From NCBI GenBank assembly GCA_900470155.1, contig UBZT01000003.1, positions 248,001 through 312,000 on the forward strand: 64,000 nucleotides of DNA, in the 5' to 3' direction. Position 1 is the stretch's first letter; every line of letters starts with the position of its first letter. The notes below the pieces were generated by a model. The model worked only from the letters and a program-made list of their open reading frames with translations, was not told the origin of the DNA and did not search any database. Both the position numbers and the translations under genes were made by a program. The DNA comes from Hyphomicrobiales bacterium. Its GTDB lineage: Bacteria > Pseudomonadota > Alphaproteobacteria > Rhizobiales > Rhizobiaceae. Shown here in pieces: positions 20,338 to 28,493 of the stretch.

Positions 20338-20502
20338 ATGGCTTCCCTCACATTTATTCAGATAGACCTGCCGACCGGTGCATCTGCGCTTGATATTTGC
20401 CTTGCTCGCGGCTGCGGAACTGGATTGGAGCATAGGCGTTCTCTACGGTTTTCGAATGAGCAACGGGATTGCCGCCATAATCGCGCGATAGACGGAGAAT
20501 GA
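20338..20502 (+). CDS. Possible 54-residue upstream ORF of the glycerate kinase gene
   Basis: An ATG with AGGA five bases upstream opens a 54-codon frame that fills the 184-bp gap and ends one base before the TTG start of the kinase gene. The product (MASLTFIQIDLPTGASALDI to RAIDGE) has no family I recognise, is Cys/Arg-rich and has no membrane segment. It could be a leader that couples translation to the weak TTG start, or simply chance. Confidence 0.25.
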   Translation: MASLTFIQIDLPTGASALDICLARGCGTGLEHRRSLRFSNEQRDCRHNRAIDGE

Positions 20503-20503
20503 G

Positions 20504-21766
20504 TTGATAGCCGACAAAAGGCCTTTTCTGGCCTCTCTCTTTCAGGCCGCCGTATTGGCCGCCGATCCCTATGATGCTATCGTCCGACATCTGCCGCCAA
20601 AGCCGAAGGGCCGGACCGTCGTCATCGGTGCCGGCAAGGCGGCGGCCAAGATGGCTGCGGCTTTCGAAAAAGCCTGGGACGGTCCGTTCGAAGGGCTGGT
20701 GGTTGATCGCCACGGCCCGATTGAGGTCTGCCGGCACACAAGGATCCTGCAAGCGGCTCATCCAGTGCCTGATCTTGCCGGTTTGCAGGCGGCACAAGCG
20801 CTGATGGATCACGTCCATGGTTTGTGCGAGGACGATCTTGTCGTCGCCTTGATTTCCGGCGGCGGTTCCGCTCTTTTGCCGGCCCCGCCACAAGGGTTTC
20901 AACTGTCGGACGAAATCAGGTTGAACGAAGCGTTGCTTGCGTCCGGTGCGCCGATTTCAGCCATGAATGTGCTTCGCAAGCATTTTTCTCGCATCAAAGG
21001 GGGGCGGCTTGCCGCGCTCGCACATCCGGCCAAGGTCGTCACGCTCATTGTTTCTGATGTGCCAGGCGATCACCCGGCGTTGGTTGCTTCGGGGCCGACT
21101 GTGCCGGACGCCTCTGATGCGGAGGAGGCAATGGGACTGATCCGTGACTATCGCATAGACCTGCCGCAACGGGTCATTGATGCAATCGGGCGTGAAAGAG
21201 CGCCTGATCCATCGGATCCGGTTTTCGAGCGAAACGAGGTGCATGTGATCGCCTCGGCCCGGGTCTCCTTGCTTGCTGCGGCTGACAAGGCCCGCCAGTC
21301 TGGCGCAGACATCTTGATCCTGTCGGACGCCATTGAAGGCGAGGCGAAGGATATCGGGCGCATGCATGCTGCACTGGCGCGGGAGTTCGCCCTCAGTTCT
21401 AAGCCATTCGCCAAGCCCCTTGTCCTTTTGTCCGGTGGCGAGACCACTGTCACGATCGGCAATTCGGGACCTGGCAAGGGTGGACGCAACTCCGAGTTTC
21501 TTTTGTCTGCCGCGCTCGACTTGCAGGGCCTGGCGCAGGTCACGGGCCTTGCTGCCGATACTGATGGCATCGATGGTTCAGAAAACAACGCCGGCGCTTT
21601 CTGCGATGGGACGACCGCCGACAGGATCCGCGCTGCAGGTGGTGACGGGCGCAGTTTTCTTGCCGGTCATGACGCCTGGTCTGCCTTCGATCTCATTGGC
21701 GATTTGTTTGTAACCGGCCCGACGGGCACCAATGTCAACGATTTCAGGGCATTTCTGATCACGTGA
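20504..21766 (+). CDS. Glycerate 2-kinase (MOFRL family, TtuD/GckA-like)
   Basis: A 420-residue glycerate kinase of the DUF4147/MOFRL family. Visible blocks are VVIGAGKAAAKMAAAFEKAW, LISGGGSALLPAP, NVLRKHFSRIKGGRLA, LVLLSGGETTVTI and TDGIDGSENNAGAF. It phosphorylates D-glycerate to 2-phosphoglycerate, feeding lower glycolysis. Translation appears to start at TTG 20504, with GGAG six bases upstream and no in-frame ATG near. It closes the sugar-uptake and oxidation operon and suggests that the pathway yields glycerate or tartronate semialdehyde. Confidence 0.9.
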   Translation: MIADKRPFLASLFQAAVLAADPYDAIVRHLPPKPKGRTVVIGAGKAAAKMAAAFEKAWDGPFEGLVVDRHGPIEVCRHTRILQAAHPVPDLAGLQAAQALMDHVHGLCEDDLVVALISGGGSALLPAPPQGFQLSDEIRLNEALLASGAPISAMNVLRKHFSRIKGGRLAALAHPAKVVTLIVSDVPGDHPALVASGPTVPDASDAEEAMGLIRDYRIDLPQRVIDAIGRERAPDPSDPVFERNEVHVIASARVSLLAAADKARQSGADILILSDAIEGEAKDIGRMHAALAREFALSSKPFAKPLVLLSGGETTVTIGNSGPGKGGRNSEFLLSAALDLQGLAQVTGLAADTDGIDGSENNAGAFCDGTTADRIRAAGGDGRSFLAGHDAWSAFDLIGDLFVTGPTGTNVNDFRAFLIT

Positions 21767-21916
21767 GGGCGTTCTGAGGTATCGGAATACACTGCACCGG
21801 CGAATTCCGTTCGGCCGCTCCTGAGGGTAATTCCTCGGCCCGGTGATGTCATCGCGGTCGAGCGAAACAAAACTGGCCTCTCGCTTTCGTTGCGCGAGTC
21901 ACTTACTTTCGGCTCC

Positions 21917-23020
21917 ATGCGATACGATCTTTCCAAGCTCCCCGTCTCGGCAATGTTTGCGCCCGTCTCTGCGGCAACGGCGGCGCTGACGCGGCTTGAT
22001 GAGCGCATTGCCCGTTCCCCATTGCGTGAAGGCTGGATTGCGCGGTCGCATTTCAGCGATGCGGTCGCCTCATTATGGGTGGATGGCGAGCTGGTCCATC
22101 TCGAAGACCTGGTCCTTCATGATGCCAGCATGGGCGTGCGTGCGCCGACGCATGAACTCACCATTGCGCACGACGTATTGCGGACGCGGCGGCGTATCCT
22201 TCTACATGAACCGGCGTGGGCACTCAGCGCTGACGGAGTGCTTCGTGGACGTAGCACAGGGGATTGTTCGGCCGATACTGGCCCAACGGTGCCTGAATAT
22301 CAGAGGATGGTCGATCCGGACAATGATGAGGATGACGTCGATGATCCCCTTGCAAAGCAACTGGCCGAAATGGATGCGGTGCTTGCACGCAGCGAAGCCT
22401 TGATTTCGGGCGCGAGCCAACCGGCCCGCACGGCAAGCCGTGATCGCAATCCGTTTGTCTATGAGCCTGACTGGGATGAAGACACTCGGTTGCAGGAATG
22501 GCGCACGGTATTGACGGAAACCGAAGCACTACCGCCGGTCTTGCGAGCTGTGCTTCTGCTTGATTCCTGGCACCAGTTGCAGGTGCTGCAGCACGCACCT
22601 TGGCTTGGCCGATTGTTGGCTGGCGCGGTGCTGCGGGAAACGGGCGTGAGCACGTCAAATTTGGTTGCCGTCAATCTTGGCATGAAGCAGATTCAGCGGG
22701 AACGGCGTGCAAGCCGTGATCGCAATACGAGGTTGTCTGCCTTCGTCGATGCCTTGAAGGCTGCGGCTGAACTGGGGATGAAGGATCACGACCGATTGCT
22801 GCTGGCGCGTCAGCAGATGCAGCATCGGCTGGCCGGTCGGCGCGCCTCTTCAAAATTGCCGCAACTGATTGAGCTTGTTCTTGCCAAACCGATGGTATCG
22901 GCGGGCATGATTGCCGAAGAACTGCGCGTTACGCCACAGGGTGCGCTCAAGATTGCGGCTGAACTCAATCTGCGTGAGCTCACCGGACGGGGCAGGTTTC
23001 GTGCGTGGGGTGTGCTTTGA
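21917..23020 (+). CDS. RHE_PE00001-family plasmid protein (DUF1612 with C-terminal HTH)
   Basis: A 367-residue protein of a family found mostly on rhizobial plasmids. The N-terminus RYDLSKLPVSAMFAPVSAAT and ALTRLDERIARSPLREGW is characteristic. The middle is acidic (NDEDDVDD). The end has a helix-turn-helix-like segment (VSAGMIAEELRVTPQGALKI) followed by a wing. The ATG at 21917 is preferred because it gives the family-typical start, although an upstream TTG is open. Function unknown; DNA binding is inferred from the C-terminus. Confidence 0.82.
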   Translation: MRYDLSKLPVSAMFAPVSAATAALTRLDERIARSPLREGWIARSHFSDAVASLWVDGELVHLEDLVLHDASMGVRAPTHELTIAHDVLRTRRRILLHEPAWALSADGVLRGRSTGDCSADTGPTVPEYQRMVDPDNDEDDVDDPLAKQLAEMDAVLARSEALISGASQPARTASRDRNPFVYEPDWDEDTRLQEWRTVLTETEALPPVLRAVLLLDSWHQLQVLQHAPWLGRLLAGAVLRETGVSTSNLVAVNLGMKQIQRERRASRDRNTRLSAFVDALKAAAELGMKDHDRLLLARQQMQHRLAGRRASSKLPQLIELVLAKPMVSAGMIAEELRVTPQGALKIAAELNLRELTGRGRFRAWGVL

Positions 23021-23116
23021 TACCGTAACGGTGTCCCTGGCGGAACGGTGGCTGCCCAGGTTCTCAGTGCAGATAATGAGACGGATCGCCAATCTTAAGC
23101 CCGCACGCTGGATCCT

Positions 23117-23269
23117 CTATGTTGGCCAGATCGCCCATAGGGTAATGCCAAGCATGACGATGAATGCGAAAATTAAGATCAGCATGCGCAAGAGGCCAAT
23201 ATTGGTCCCGCTGTCGCCCACCATGACTTCCCACCACCCTTCACCGCGCGCCGAACGATCATCGTCCAT
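23117..23269 (-). CDS. Small single-span membrane protein
   Basis: About 50 residues: an acidic/polar N-terminus (MDDDRSARGEGWWEVMVGDS) followed by one hydrophobic helix (LRMLILIFAFIVMLGITLWA) ending IWPT. GGAG lies nine bases before the ATG at 23267-23269; another in-frame ATG five codons upstream has a weaker signal. I do not recognise the family. It is the last of three small minus-strand genes. Confidence 0.6.
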   Translation of the reverse strand: MDDDRSARGEGWWEVMVGDSGTNIGLLRMLILIFAFIVMLGITLWAIWPT

Positions 23270-23314
23270 GTTCAATTGCTCCATTGATGTACCGCTCAAG
23301 CCCAGGAACGTGAC

Positions 23315-23482
23315 TTACGCTGAGGGCGGTGCGCGTTTTCCTGACTTCTCGGCACCTCCTCCGGCATTGGTGCCGTTGGTTTCGCCCGCGTCGCGGCGGG
23401 TGCCGTCGGAAACGCTACCTGGATGCGGATCGCTTGCGTTCGGAGTTGGAGACGACGGCGACTTGCTGGTTTTTTTGGACAT
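23315..23482 (-). CDS. Small hydrophilic hypothetical protein
   Basis: A 55-residue protein rich in Ser, Pro, Gly and Lys (starts MSKKTSKSPSSPTPNASDPH). It is probably disordered and carries no signal peptide. AAGGAG is placed seven bases before the ATG, the main reason to call it. It lies between two other small minus-strand genes. No function can be assigned. Confidence 0.55.
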   Translation of the reverse strand: MSKKTSKSPSSPTPNASDPHPGSVSDGTRRDAGETNGTNAGGGAEKSGKRAPPSA

Positions 23483-23622
23483 GGCTGATCTCCTTGAGAT
23501 GGGCAATGCCGATCAGCAAGAGAATGTTCCAATCTGCCAGGTGACTCATGCGAAACCGTGCGACGATCTCTGTCCGCAAAGCCCTTGCGTGCCGGGTATC
23601 ATGCGGCAACCGTGGAGGCTGC

Positions 23623-23892
23623 TCAGTCGTGATCGCTCATGATCTTCAGGTAACACCCGCGCGGCTTCATGCCTTTCTTCGGCAACCCAGTGGCTTCAAT
23701 GCCCCAAGTATAGCCGCAACGGGACACCTCCGCCTCGATCTCCGGCATGTTGCTCCATTTCGCCAGCGTGACTTGGGTGGGAATGTAGTCAAGCTGGAAC
23801 AATGTCGGTATTTTCTGGAAGTGTTCCGCGAAGAATATTGCCTTCTGGCCAATGTCGACCAATGGGCGCTCGGACTCGAATTGCATCATCAT
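23623..23892 (-). CDS. Hypothetical protein, 89 residues
   Basis: A near-perfect Shine-Dalgarno (AAAAGGAGG) precedes three tandem ATG codons at 23884-23892. The product (MMMQFESERPLVDIGQKAIF onward) is a mixed soluble sequence with two cysteines and a basic C-terminus (LPKKGMKPRGCYLKIM). I do not recognise it. It is the first of the three small minus-strand genes and may head a short operon. Confidence 0.65.
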   Translation of the reverse strand: MMMQFESERPLVDIGQKAIFFAEHFQKIPTLFQLDYIPTQVTLAKWSNMPEIEAEVSRCGYTWGIEATGLPKKGMKPRGCYLKIMSDHD

Positions 23893-24115
23893 ACTACGCC
23901 TCCTTTTCGCGTCGGCTGGGACGCTTTGGATTCAGTGGCATTGATAATCAGGTTTCACGTAATGCTGACCCCAAAGGTAAGGCGAATACTTCCTTTTGGC
24001 TAGCATATTTTGAAACCTGGCCATTTGCGATGCACGGGGAAATGCGTGAGCCTTGGCCGGACATATTCGATTGCAAATGTTTGCTGTCTGTTTAGCGCCA
24101 TCTGCGAATATGGAG

Positions 24116-24138
24116 GCGGGCAGCTTTCTGCTGCCCGC
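24116..24138. terminator. Hairpin downstream of the Liv-type binding-protein gene
   Basis: GCGGGCAGC (24116-24124) pairs perfectly with GCTGCCCGC (24130-24138) around a 5-nt loop, 22 bp beyond the stop of the minus-strand binding-protein gene. It lacks a U-run on that strand, so it may protect the mRNA 3' end or terminate only weakly. Confidence 0.5.
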
Positions 24139-24160
24139 TGGAAGGATTGGCTGCGACGGC

Positions 24161-25426
24161 TTATTTGCCGAGCTCGGCCTTGATTTTGGAGACGTCGTCG
24201 GACGGCATTTCACCGATCGTTGTCACTTCTCCATCGGTGATCTTCCACAGGCGGAAGGGGCCGGTGATGTCGCCATACTGGTCGAAGCTCACCGGACCGA
24301 TCACACCTTCATACTTGATCGGCTTGCCGTCCTTGAGGAGAGCGAGCGCCTTTTCAAATTCCGCCTCGCCAGCATGGATTGGTGTGCCGCCCGGCGCGGT
24401 GACCTCGGAGATGGCGGCCTTGATGGCGGCTTTGTCCGGCTTTCCGGCCTTGGCAATGGCCAGCGCCACGATTGCGCCGGCGTCATAGGACCGGTCGGCC
24501 GCGGGTGCTGAAGGAGCAATGCCGCCGGAGAACTGCTCGTAATTGGCGTTGAAGTATTCGGTAGAGGCCGTCGGTGTCGTGCCGGACGAAGTGCCATAGG
24601 CTTCGTTGAGATACTGGGCGCCGACACTTGTGATGAAGTCCTTGGAGTTCATGCCGTCATTGAACAGGAATTTCTGCACACCGCCGCCGGAAATCCAGGC
24701 GCGTGCAATCGTTGCGCCATCGACGGGGGTGGAGACGAGATAGAGCGCGTCCGGTTCGCCGGTCATGGCAGCGGAGGCCTCGGACGAATAGCTCGCCTGC
24801 TTTTCGTTATAAGGCGTGGTCGAGGTGATCGTGCCGCCGAGCTTGGTGAAGGCTGCGGTGAACTCCTGCATCAGATTGTTGCCGAAGTCGTTGTTGACGT
24901 GAACGATCGCGATCTTCTTCATGCCCTGGTCGAGCGCATATTTGGCGGCCGCAGTGCCCTGCAACGCGTCCGAAGTAATGGTGCGGAAGAAGACGCCATT
25001 GGTCTTGCCATCGCGACCGAGTGCGGTCAGGGTCGGTGAGGAAGAGGCGGGCGAAACCTGGACCACGCCAGCCGGTGCGGTAACGGAGGTGAGGATCGGG
25101 ATCGACACTGACGAAATGATGCCGCCGATGATCACCGGCACCTTCTTGATGTTGACGAGCTGGGTCGCCTGATCGACCGCGACATTGCCCTGGCTCTGAC
25201 TGTCGCGCGTGTCCATCACGAGTTTACAGCCGCCGACACCACCGGCTTCGTTGAAATCGCGGAAGGCCATTTCGACGGATTTTGCGCCTGCCTTGCCGTA
25301 TTCGCCGGCCGGTCCTGTCAATTCCATCACGACGCCGACGGTGATGTCGCAGTCTTGCGACAGTGCGGACGATGTGCTGAGCGCCAGGCCCGTCAGCATT
25401 GTCGATGCGAGTACAAGATTTTTCAT
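24161..25426 (-). CDS. Liv-type (HAAT) ABC transporter substrate-binding protein
   Basis: A 421-residue periplasmic binding protein of the branched-chain amino-acid/amide type. A signal peptide (MKNLVLASTMLTGLALSTSS) precedes CDITVGVVMELTGPAGEYG, which is the usual fold start. Later IIGGIISSVSIPIL and KKIAIVHVNNDFG match the family. The start is taken at ATG 25424-25426, preceded by AAGGGG; an ATG six codons upstream lacks that spacing. It lies in the divergent half-operon opposite the permease and ATPase genes. The substrate is not necessarily a branched-chain amino acid. Confidence 0.92.
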   Translation of the reverse strand: MKNLVLASTMLTGLALSTSSALSQDCDITVGVVMELTGPAGEYGKAGAKSVEMAFRDFNEAGGVGGCKLVMDTRDSQSQGNVAVDQATQLVNIKKVPVIIGGIISSVSIPILTSVTAPAGVVQVSPASSSPTLTALGRDGKTNGVFFRTITSDALQGTAAAKYALDQGMKKIAIVHVNNDFGNNLMQEFTAAFTKLGGTITSTTPYNEKQASYSSEASAAMTGEPDALYLVSTPVDGATIARAWISGGGVQKFLFNDGMNSKDFITSVGAQYLNEAYGTSSGTTPTASTEYFNANYEQFSGGIAPSAPAADRSYDAGAIVALAIAKAGKPDKAAIKAAISEVTAPGGTPIHAGEAEFEKALALLKDGKPIKYEGVIGPVSFDQYGDITGPFRLWKITDGEVTTIGEMPSDDVSKIKAELGK

Positions 25427-25445
25427 GTTTTTCCCCTTGTTCATG

Positions 25446-26492
25446 TCATTCCCCTTTGTTGAGATTGTATTTCATGATGCTGCCGTGACGCCCCGCCCGG
25501 TCGCGCTCGAGCGTATAGACATCGCCTTCCAGTTCCGCAGATCCGACGAGTGCGGCATCGATCTCCGCGAGATCGGCGGCCGACAGCTCGACGCTGGCAA
25601 TGGCGAGGTTGGCGCCGAGATGTTCGCGATTGCGTGCGCCGACGATGACCGCCGACACACCAGGCTTGCGCAGCATGGCGGCACTGGCAATCGTGGCAAT
25701 ATCGGTTGAATGCCGGTCTGCGATCTTGCGCAATGCCGAGAGCAGTGCCTGGAAAAGCTCCCAGCCGCCGAGATCATCAATGATCAGCTTATATTTTGTC
25801 AGCGAGCGGTTTTCCAGCGGATGCTCGGGCTCGGGCTTGCCGAGCCAGCGATCGGAGAGAAAACCTCCCGCGACGGTGCCATAGCAGAACAGCGCAAAGT
25901 CGTGTCGCTTCGCCAGCGTCACCATCTGTTTTTCCGGGCGTCGGTCGAGCAGCGAATATTGCAGCTGAAGCGAGGTGAAGGGAATACCGGCATCGATGAT
26001 GGCGTCGACATGGTCGCTGTCGAAATTGGTGCCGCTGATCTTGTCGATCCGGTCCTCGGCCTGCAGTTCCTTCAACCAGCCGAGCGTGTCGAGCCAGGCC
26101 GGCATCTCATAGTCCCACCAGTGGAACTGAACGAGGTCCAGCCGGTCGAGATTGAGGCGCTTGCGCGAGGTGTCGATGACATTTTCGACATAAGCCTTGG
26201 TGATGGTCCGCAGCACGCCGAGGTCCGGCACGAACTTGGTGTGCACGTGCAGGCGATCAAGGGCCGCCTGCCCACGTAGGTCTCGGTAGCGCAGTCGAAA
26301 GCGGCCGATCAGGTCTTCGACGCCGGTATAGATATCGGCGCAGTCGAAGGTGGTAATGCCGGCATCGGCAAAGGCCACCATGTCGTCGATCGCCATATCC
26401 TCATCCACTGCGCCATGGCCGCCAGCCAGCTGCCAGCCGCCGCGAATGACGCGCGAGATTTCATAGCCAGGGGCGATGGTGATGCGTTGCAT
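25446..26492 (-). CDS. Aldo/keto reductase
   Basis: A 348-residue TIM-barrel oxidoreductase. The AKR tetrad is visible: Asp and Tyr in FDCADIYTGVED, Lys in HVHTKFVPD, His in LVQFHWWDYEMP. Cofactor-end residues GVSAVIVGARNREHLGANL fit the family. It starts 2 bp after the stop of the TIGR04076 gene (ATG at 26490-26492). The HWW block closely matches the AKR domain encoded at 31118-32581, so the two are paralogues within one transport cluster. Substrate unknown. Confidence 0.9.
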   Translation of the reverse strand: MQRITIAPGYEISRVIRGGWQLAGGHGAVDEDMAIDDMVAFADAGITTFDCADIYTGVEDLIGRFRLRYRDLRGQAALDRLHVHTKFVPDLGVLRTITKAYVENVIDTSRKRLNLDRLDLVQFHWWDYEMPAWLDTLGWLKELQAEDRIDKISGTNFDSDHVDAIIDAGIPFTSLQLQYSLLDRRPEKQMVTLAKRHDFALFCYGTVAGGFLSDRWLGKPEPEHPLENRSLTKYKLIIDDLGGWELFQALLSALRKIADRHSTDIATIASAAMLRKPGVSAVIVGARNREHLGANLAIASVELSAADLAEIDAALVGSAELEGDVYTLERDRAGRHGSIMKYNLNKGE

Positions 26493-26494
26493 GG

Positions 26495-26848
26495 TCAAGG
26501 CTCTTCTTTTTCCAGGGGTACAGCCGTGGTTGCTGCATGGCTGAAGCGGCGGAGCCCGGTGCGCCGGATCCTCAGCCGTGTCGAGCAGTTAGGATCGGGA
26601 CAGGCGATATCGCTATCCGTGGTCATCCAGTCATGGGCATGGGTGGGGCGTTGCTTTGCCGCCAGAAGCGGCATGACCGAAGCCAGCGAATAGATGGATA
26701 TCCCCTGTCCGGGCGGTAAATACAGCATTTCGCCGTGGAGTTCGAAATAGTCGCCCGGCTTTGCGCCGCAGTAAACGGTGCCGCCGTCCGGCACCACGAC
26801 GTCGACCCTGAGATCGAAAAGCTCGAACATATCGTCAACTTCGCCCAT
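26495..26848 (-). CDS. TIGR04076 family protein
   Basis: A 117-residue protein whose start MGEVDDMFELFDLRVDVVVP, YCGAKPGDYFELHGE and CPDPNC agree with the TIGR04076 family, small Cys-containing proteins of unknown function often near transport or redox genes. The last 25 residues are basic and non-conserved. The ATG at 26846-26848 gives the family-length protein; a longer frame to 27046 overlaps the GntR gene and is rejected. Confidence 0.75.
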   Translation of the reverse strand: MGEVDDMFELFDLRVDVVVPDGGTVYCGAKPGDYFELHGEMLYLPPGQGISIYSLASVMPLLAAKQRPTHAHDWMTTDSDIACPDPNCSTRLRIRRTGLRRFSHAATTAVPLEKEEP

Positions 26849-26858
26849 CACAGGTTCC

Positions 26859-27593
26859 TTACGCTGCCTCTTCGGCGGCATCGAGACGCCCGCGCACAAG
26901 GTCAAAGGAACGGCCGATGTCGTTGGCCAGTGCGATGACCGCTGCCTGCTCGTCGCGCGCTTCGAGCGCCTCGACGATCGTCCAGTGGTGGTTGGTTGCG
27001 GCCAGTCCACCCTGCTCATCGTGGATATGGGCGGCTGCGCGCACAACCGGGCCCGACTGGAGCCAGAGGCTTTCCACCATCGGGATCAGCACCCGCGAGC
27101 AGGCGGCCCGGTAAATCTGGAAATGGAACCGCTGGTTGATTTCTGAGGTGACCGGACCGACGTCCTGGCCGTGTCGTTCAAAGGCGGCCTCGCAGTCCCT
27201 GTTGGTCTGCTTCAAGCCTTCGAGATCGGCTGCCGTCAACTGCTTGCAGGCCAATGCCACAAGGCGTCCTTCGATCAGGATGCGAGCCCGCTCAAGATCG
27301 TCAAGTCTTTCCCGCGTGATCAGAGGCACGCGAACGGAGCGGTTCGGGAGAGCTTCCAGAGCCTGTTCTGAGACAAGCCGACCGAGCGCCTCACGCACCG
27401 GCATGGTGCTTGTCTTCAGCCGATCCGCCAAATCGACGATACGCAGCATGTCTCCGGCAGCAAAACCGCCATTGATCAAGGTGCGGCGCAACTGTCCATA
27501 AACGCGGTCCTGAACCGTCTCACGCTCTACGGGTATCAGGCCGGGGGTAAGGGAGGTATCTACAGGGCCGACCGTTTCCGTAATTCCTGCCAT
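26859..27593 (-). CDS. GntR-family (FCD domain) transcriptional regulator
   Basis: A 244-residue regulator with a winged HTH (ETVQDRVYGQLRRTLINGGF; TSTMPVREALGRLVSEQAL) and an all-helical FCD ligand domain whose metal-binding type residues include NQRFHFQIYRAA and NHHWTIVEAL. It is first in the minus-strand operon and divergent from livG-type genes, so it likely controls both. A perfect 12-bp palindrome lies 46 bp upstream of its start. Confidence 0.92.
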   Translation of the reverse strand: MAGITETVGPVDTSLTPGLIPVERETVQDRVYGQLRRTLINGGFAAGDMLRIVDLADRLKTSTMPVREALGRLVSEQALEALPNRSVRVPLITRERLDDLERARILIEGRLVALACKQLTAADLEGLKQTNRDCEAAFERHGQDVGPVTSEINQRFHFQIYRAACSRVLIPMVESLWLQSGPVVRAAAHIHDEQGGLAATNHHWTIVEALEARDEQAAVIALANDIGRSFDLVRGRLDAAEEAA

Positions 27594-27639
27594 CGCGTGC
27601 CTTCAAGGAAATATCGGTTGATTTTCGTTCACGCGTAAA

Positions 27640-27651
27640 GTTTGATCAAAC
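27640..27651. promoter_or_regulatory. Candidate GntR operator
   Basis: GTTTGATCAAAC is a perfect 12-bp palindrome in the 90-bp gap between the GntR and livG-type starts. Related half-sites (GTTGAT at 27618-27623, ATCAAA at 27660-27665) flank it. Position and symmetry suit binding by the FCD regulator to control both directions. Confidence 0.6.
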
Positions 27652-27683
27652 ATCACCAATCAAATCAAGGCCTCTTTTTCACG

Positions 27684-28493
27684 ATGACCGCCGAGACCGT
27701 CCATGCACCTGCTTTGCCTTCCGGGGCAGCGCCGCCGCCTATCGAGGCGCGGCGACTGACGAAGCGTTTCGATGGGCTGACGGTTGTTTCCGATATGTCG
27801 CTTGAGCTCGCGCACGGTGAAATGTTGGGCCTGATCGGCCCGAACGGGGCGGGTAAGACGACGATGTTCAACCTACTCGCCGGCAGTTTGAAGCCAAGTG
27901 CGGGCGAAATCTGGATTGGCGGCCGCGAAGTGTCCGGCGAGCCTCCCGAGCGACGCATCGCCCATGGGGTTGCCCGTACCTTCCAAATTCCACGGCCGTT
28001 CCTTGAGATGAGCGTGCTTGAAAACCTGCTGGTCGGGGCGCAAAAGCAGGTTGGCGAGCGGCTTTTTGCCAATTTCCTGACGCCAGGTCTGGTCCGCCGT
28101 GAGGAAAAGGCGGCGCTGAAGAAAGCCCATGATTTGCTGGATTTCGTCACGTTGTCGAGGCTTGCGCATGAACCGGCGCGTGTGCTTTCGGGCGGCCAGC
28201 GCAAGCTGCTCGAATTGGCCCGCGTGCTCATGGCCGATCCCCAGGTCATCCTGCTCGACGAACCAGCCGCCGGTGTAAATCCGGCCCTGCTCGAAGTGAT
28301 CATCGAACGCGTCGTGGAGTTGAATGCGCAGGGCAGGTCGATCCTGCTGATCGAGCACAATATGGATATGGTGTCGAGACTGTGTTCCCGCGTAGTCGCC
28401 ATGGCGCTCGGCAAGGTGCTGGCTCAAGGAACGCCGGTCGAGGTTGCGGCCAATCCGGCCGTTATCGATGCGTATCTGGGCGGTGGCGCATGA
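27684..28493 (+). CDS. Liv-type ABC transporter ATP-binding protein (LivG-like)
   Basis: A 269-residue ATPase with Walker A GPNGAGKTT, the LivG-specific RTFQIPRPFLEMSVLENLLVG region, signature LSGGQRKLLELARVL, Walker B VILLDEPAAGVNP and a C-terminal VAANPAVIDAYLGGGA. The ATG at 27684 starts the family-like sequence; an upstream TTG adds 14 residues without support. It overlaps livF by ATGA. Confidence 0.92.
   Translation: MTAETVHAPALPSGAAPPPIEARRLTKRFDGLTVVSDMSLELAHGEMLGLIGPNGAGKTTMFNLLAGSLKPSAGEIWIGGREVSGEPPERRIAHGVARTFQIPRPFLEMSVLENLLVGAQKQVGERLFANFLTPGLVRREEKAALKKAHDLLDFVTLSRLAHEPARVLSGGQRKLLELARVLMADPQVILLDEPAAGVNPALLEVIIERVVELNAQGRSILLIEHNMDMVSRLCSRVVAMALGKVLAQGTPVEVAANPAVIDAYLGGGA

Noticed and set aside
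23415..23609. Minus-strand frame MSHLADWN... overlapping the small hydrophilic gene
   Set aside because: It overlaps the better supported 23315-23482 frame and its start lacks a good ribosome-binding site; translation coupling cannot be excluded.
26849..27046. N-terminal extension of the TIGR04076 gene
   Set aside because: The extra residues overlap the GntR gene, are Arg/Ser/Pro-rich frame-shadow sequence, and the family start is at 26848.
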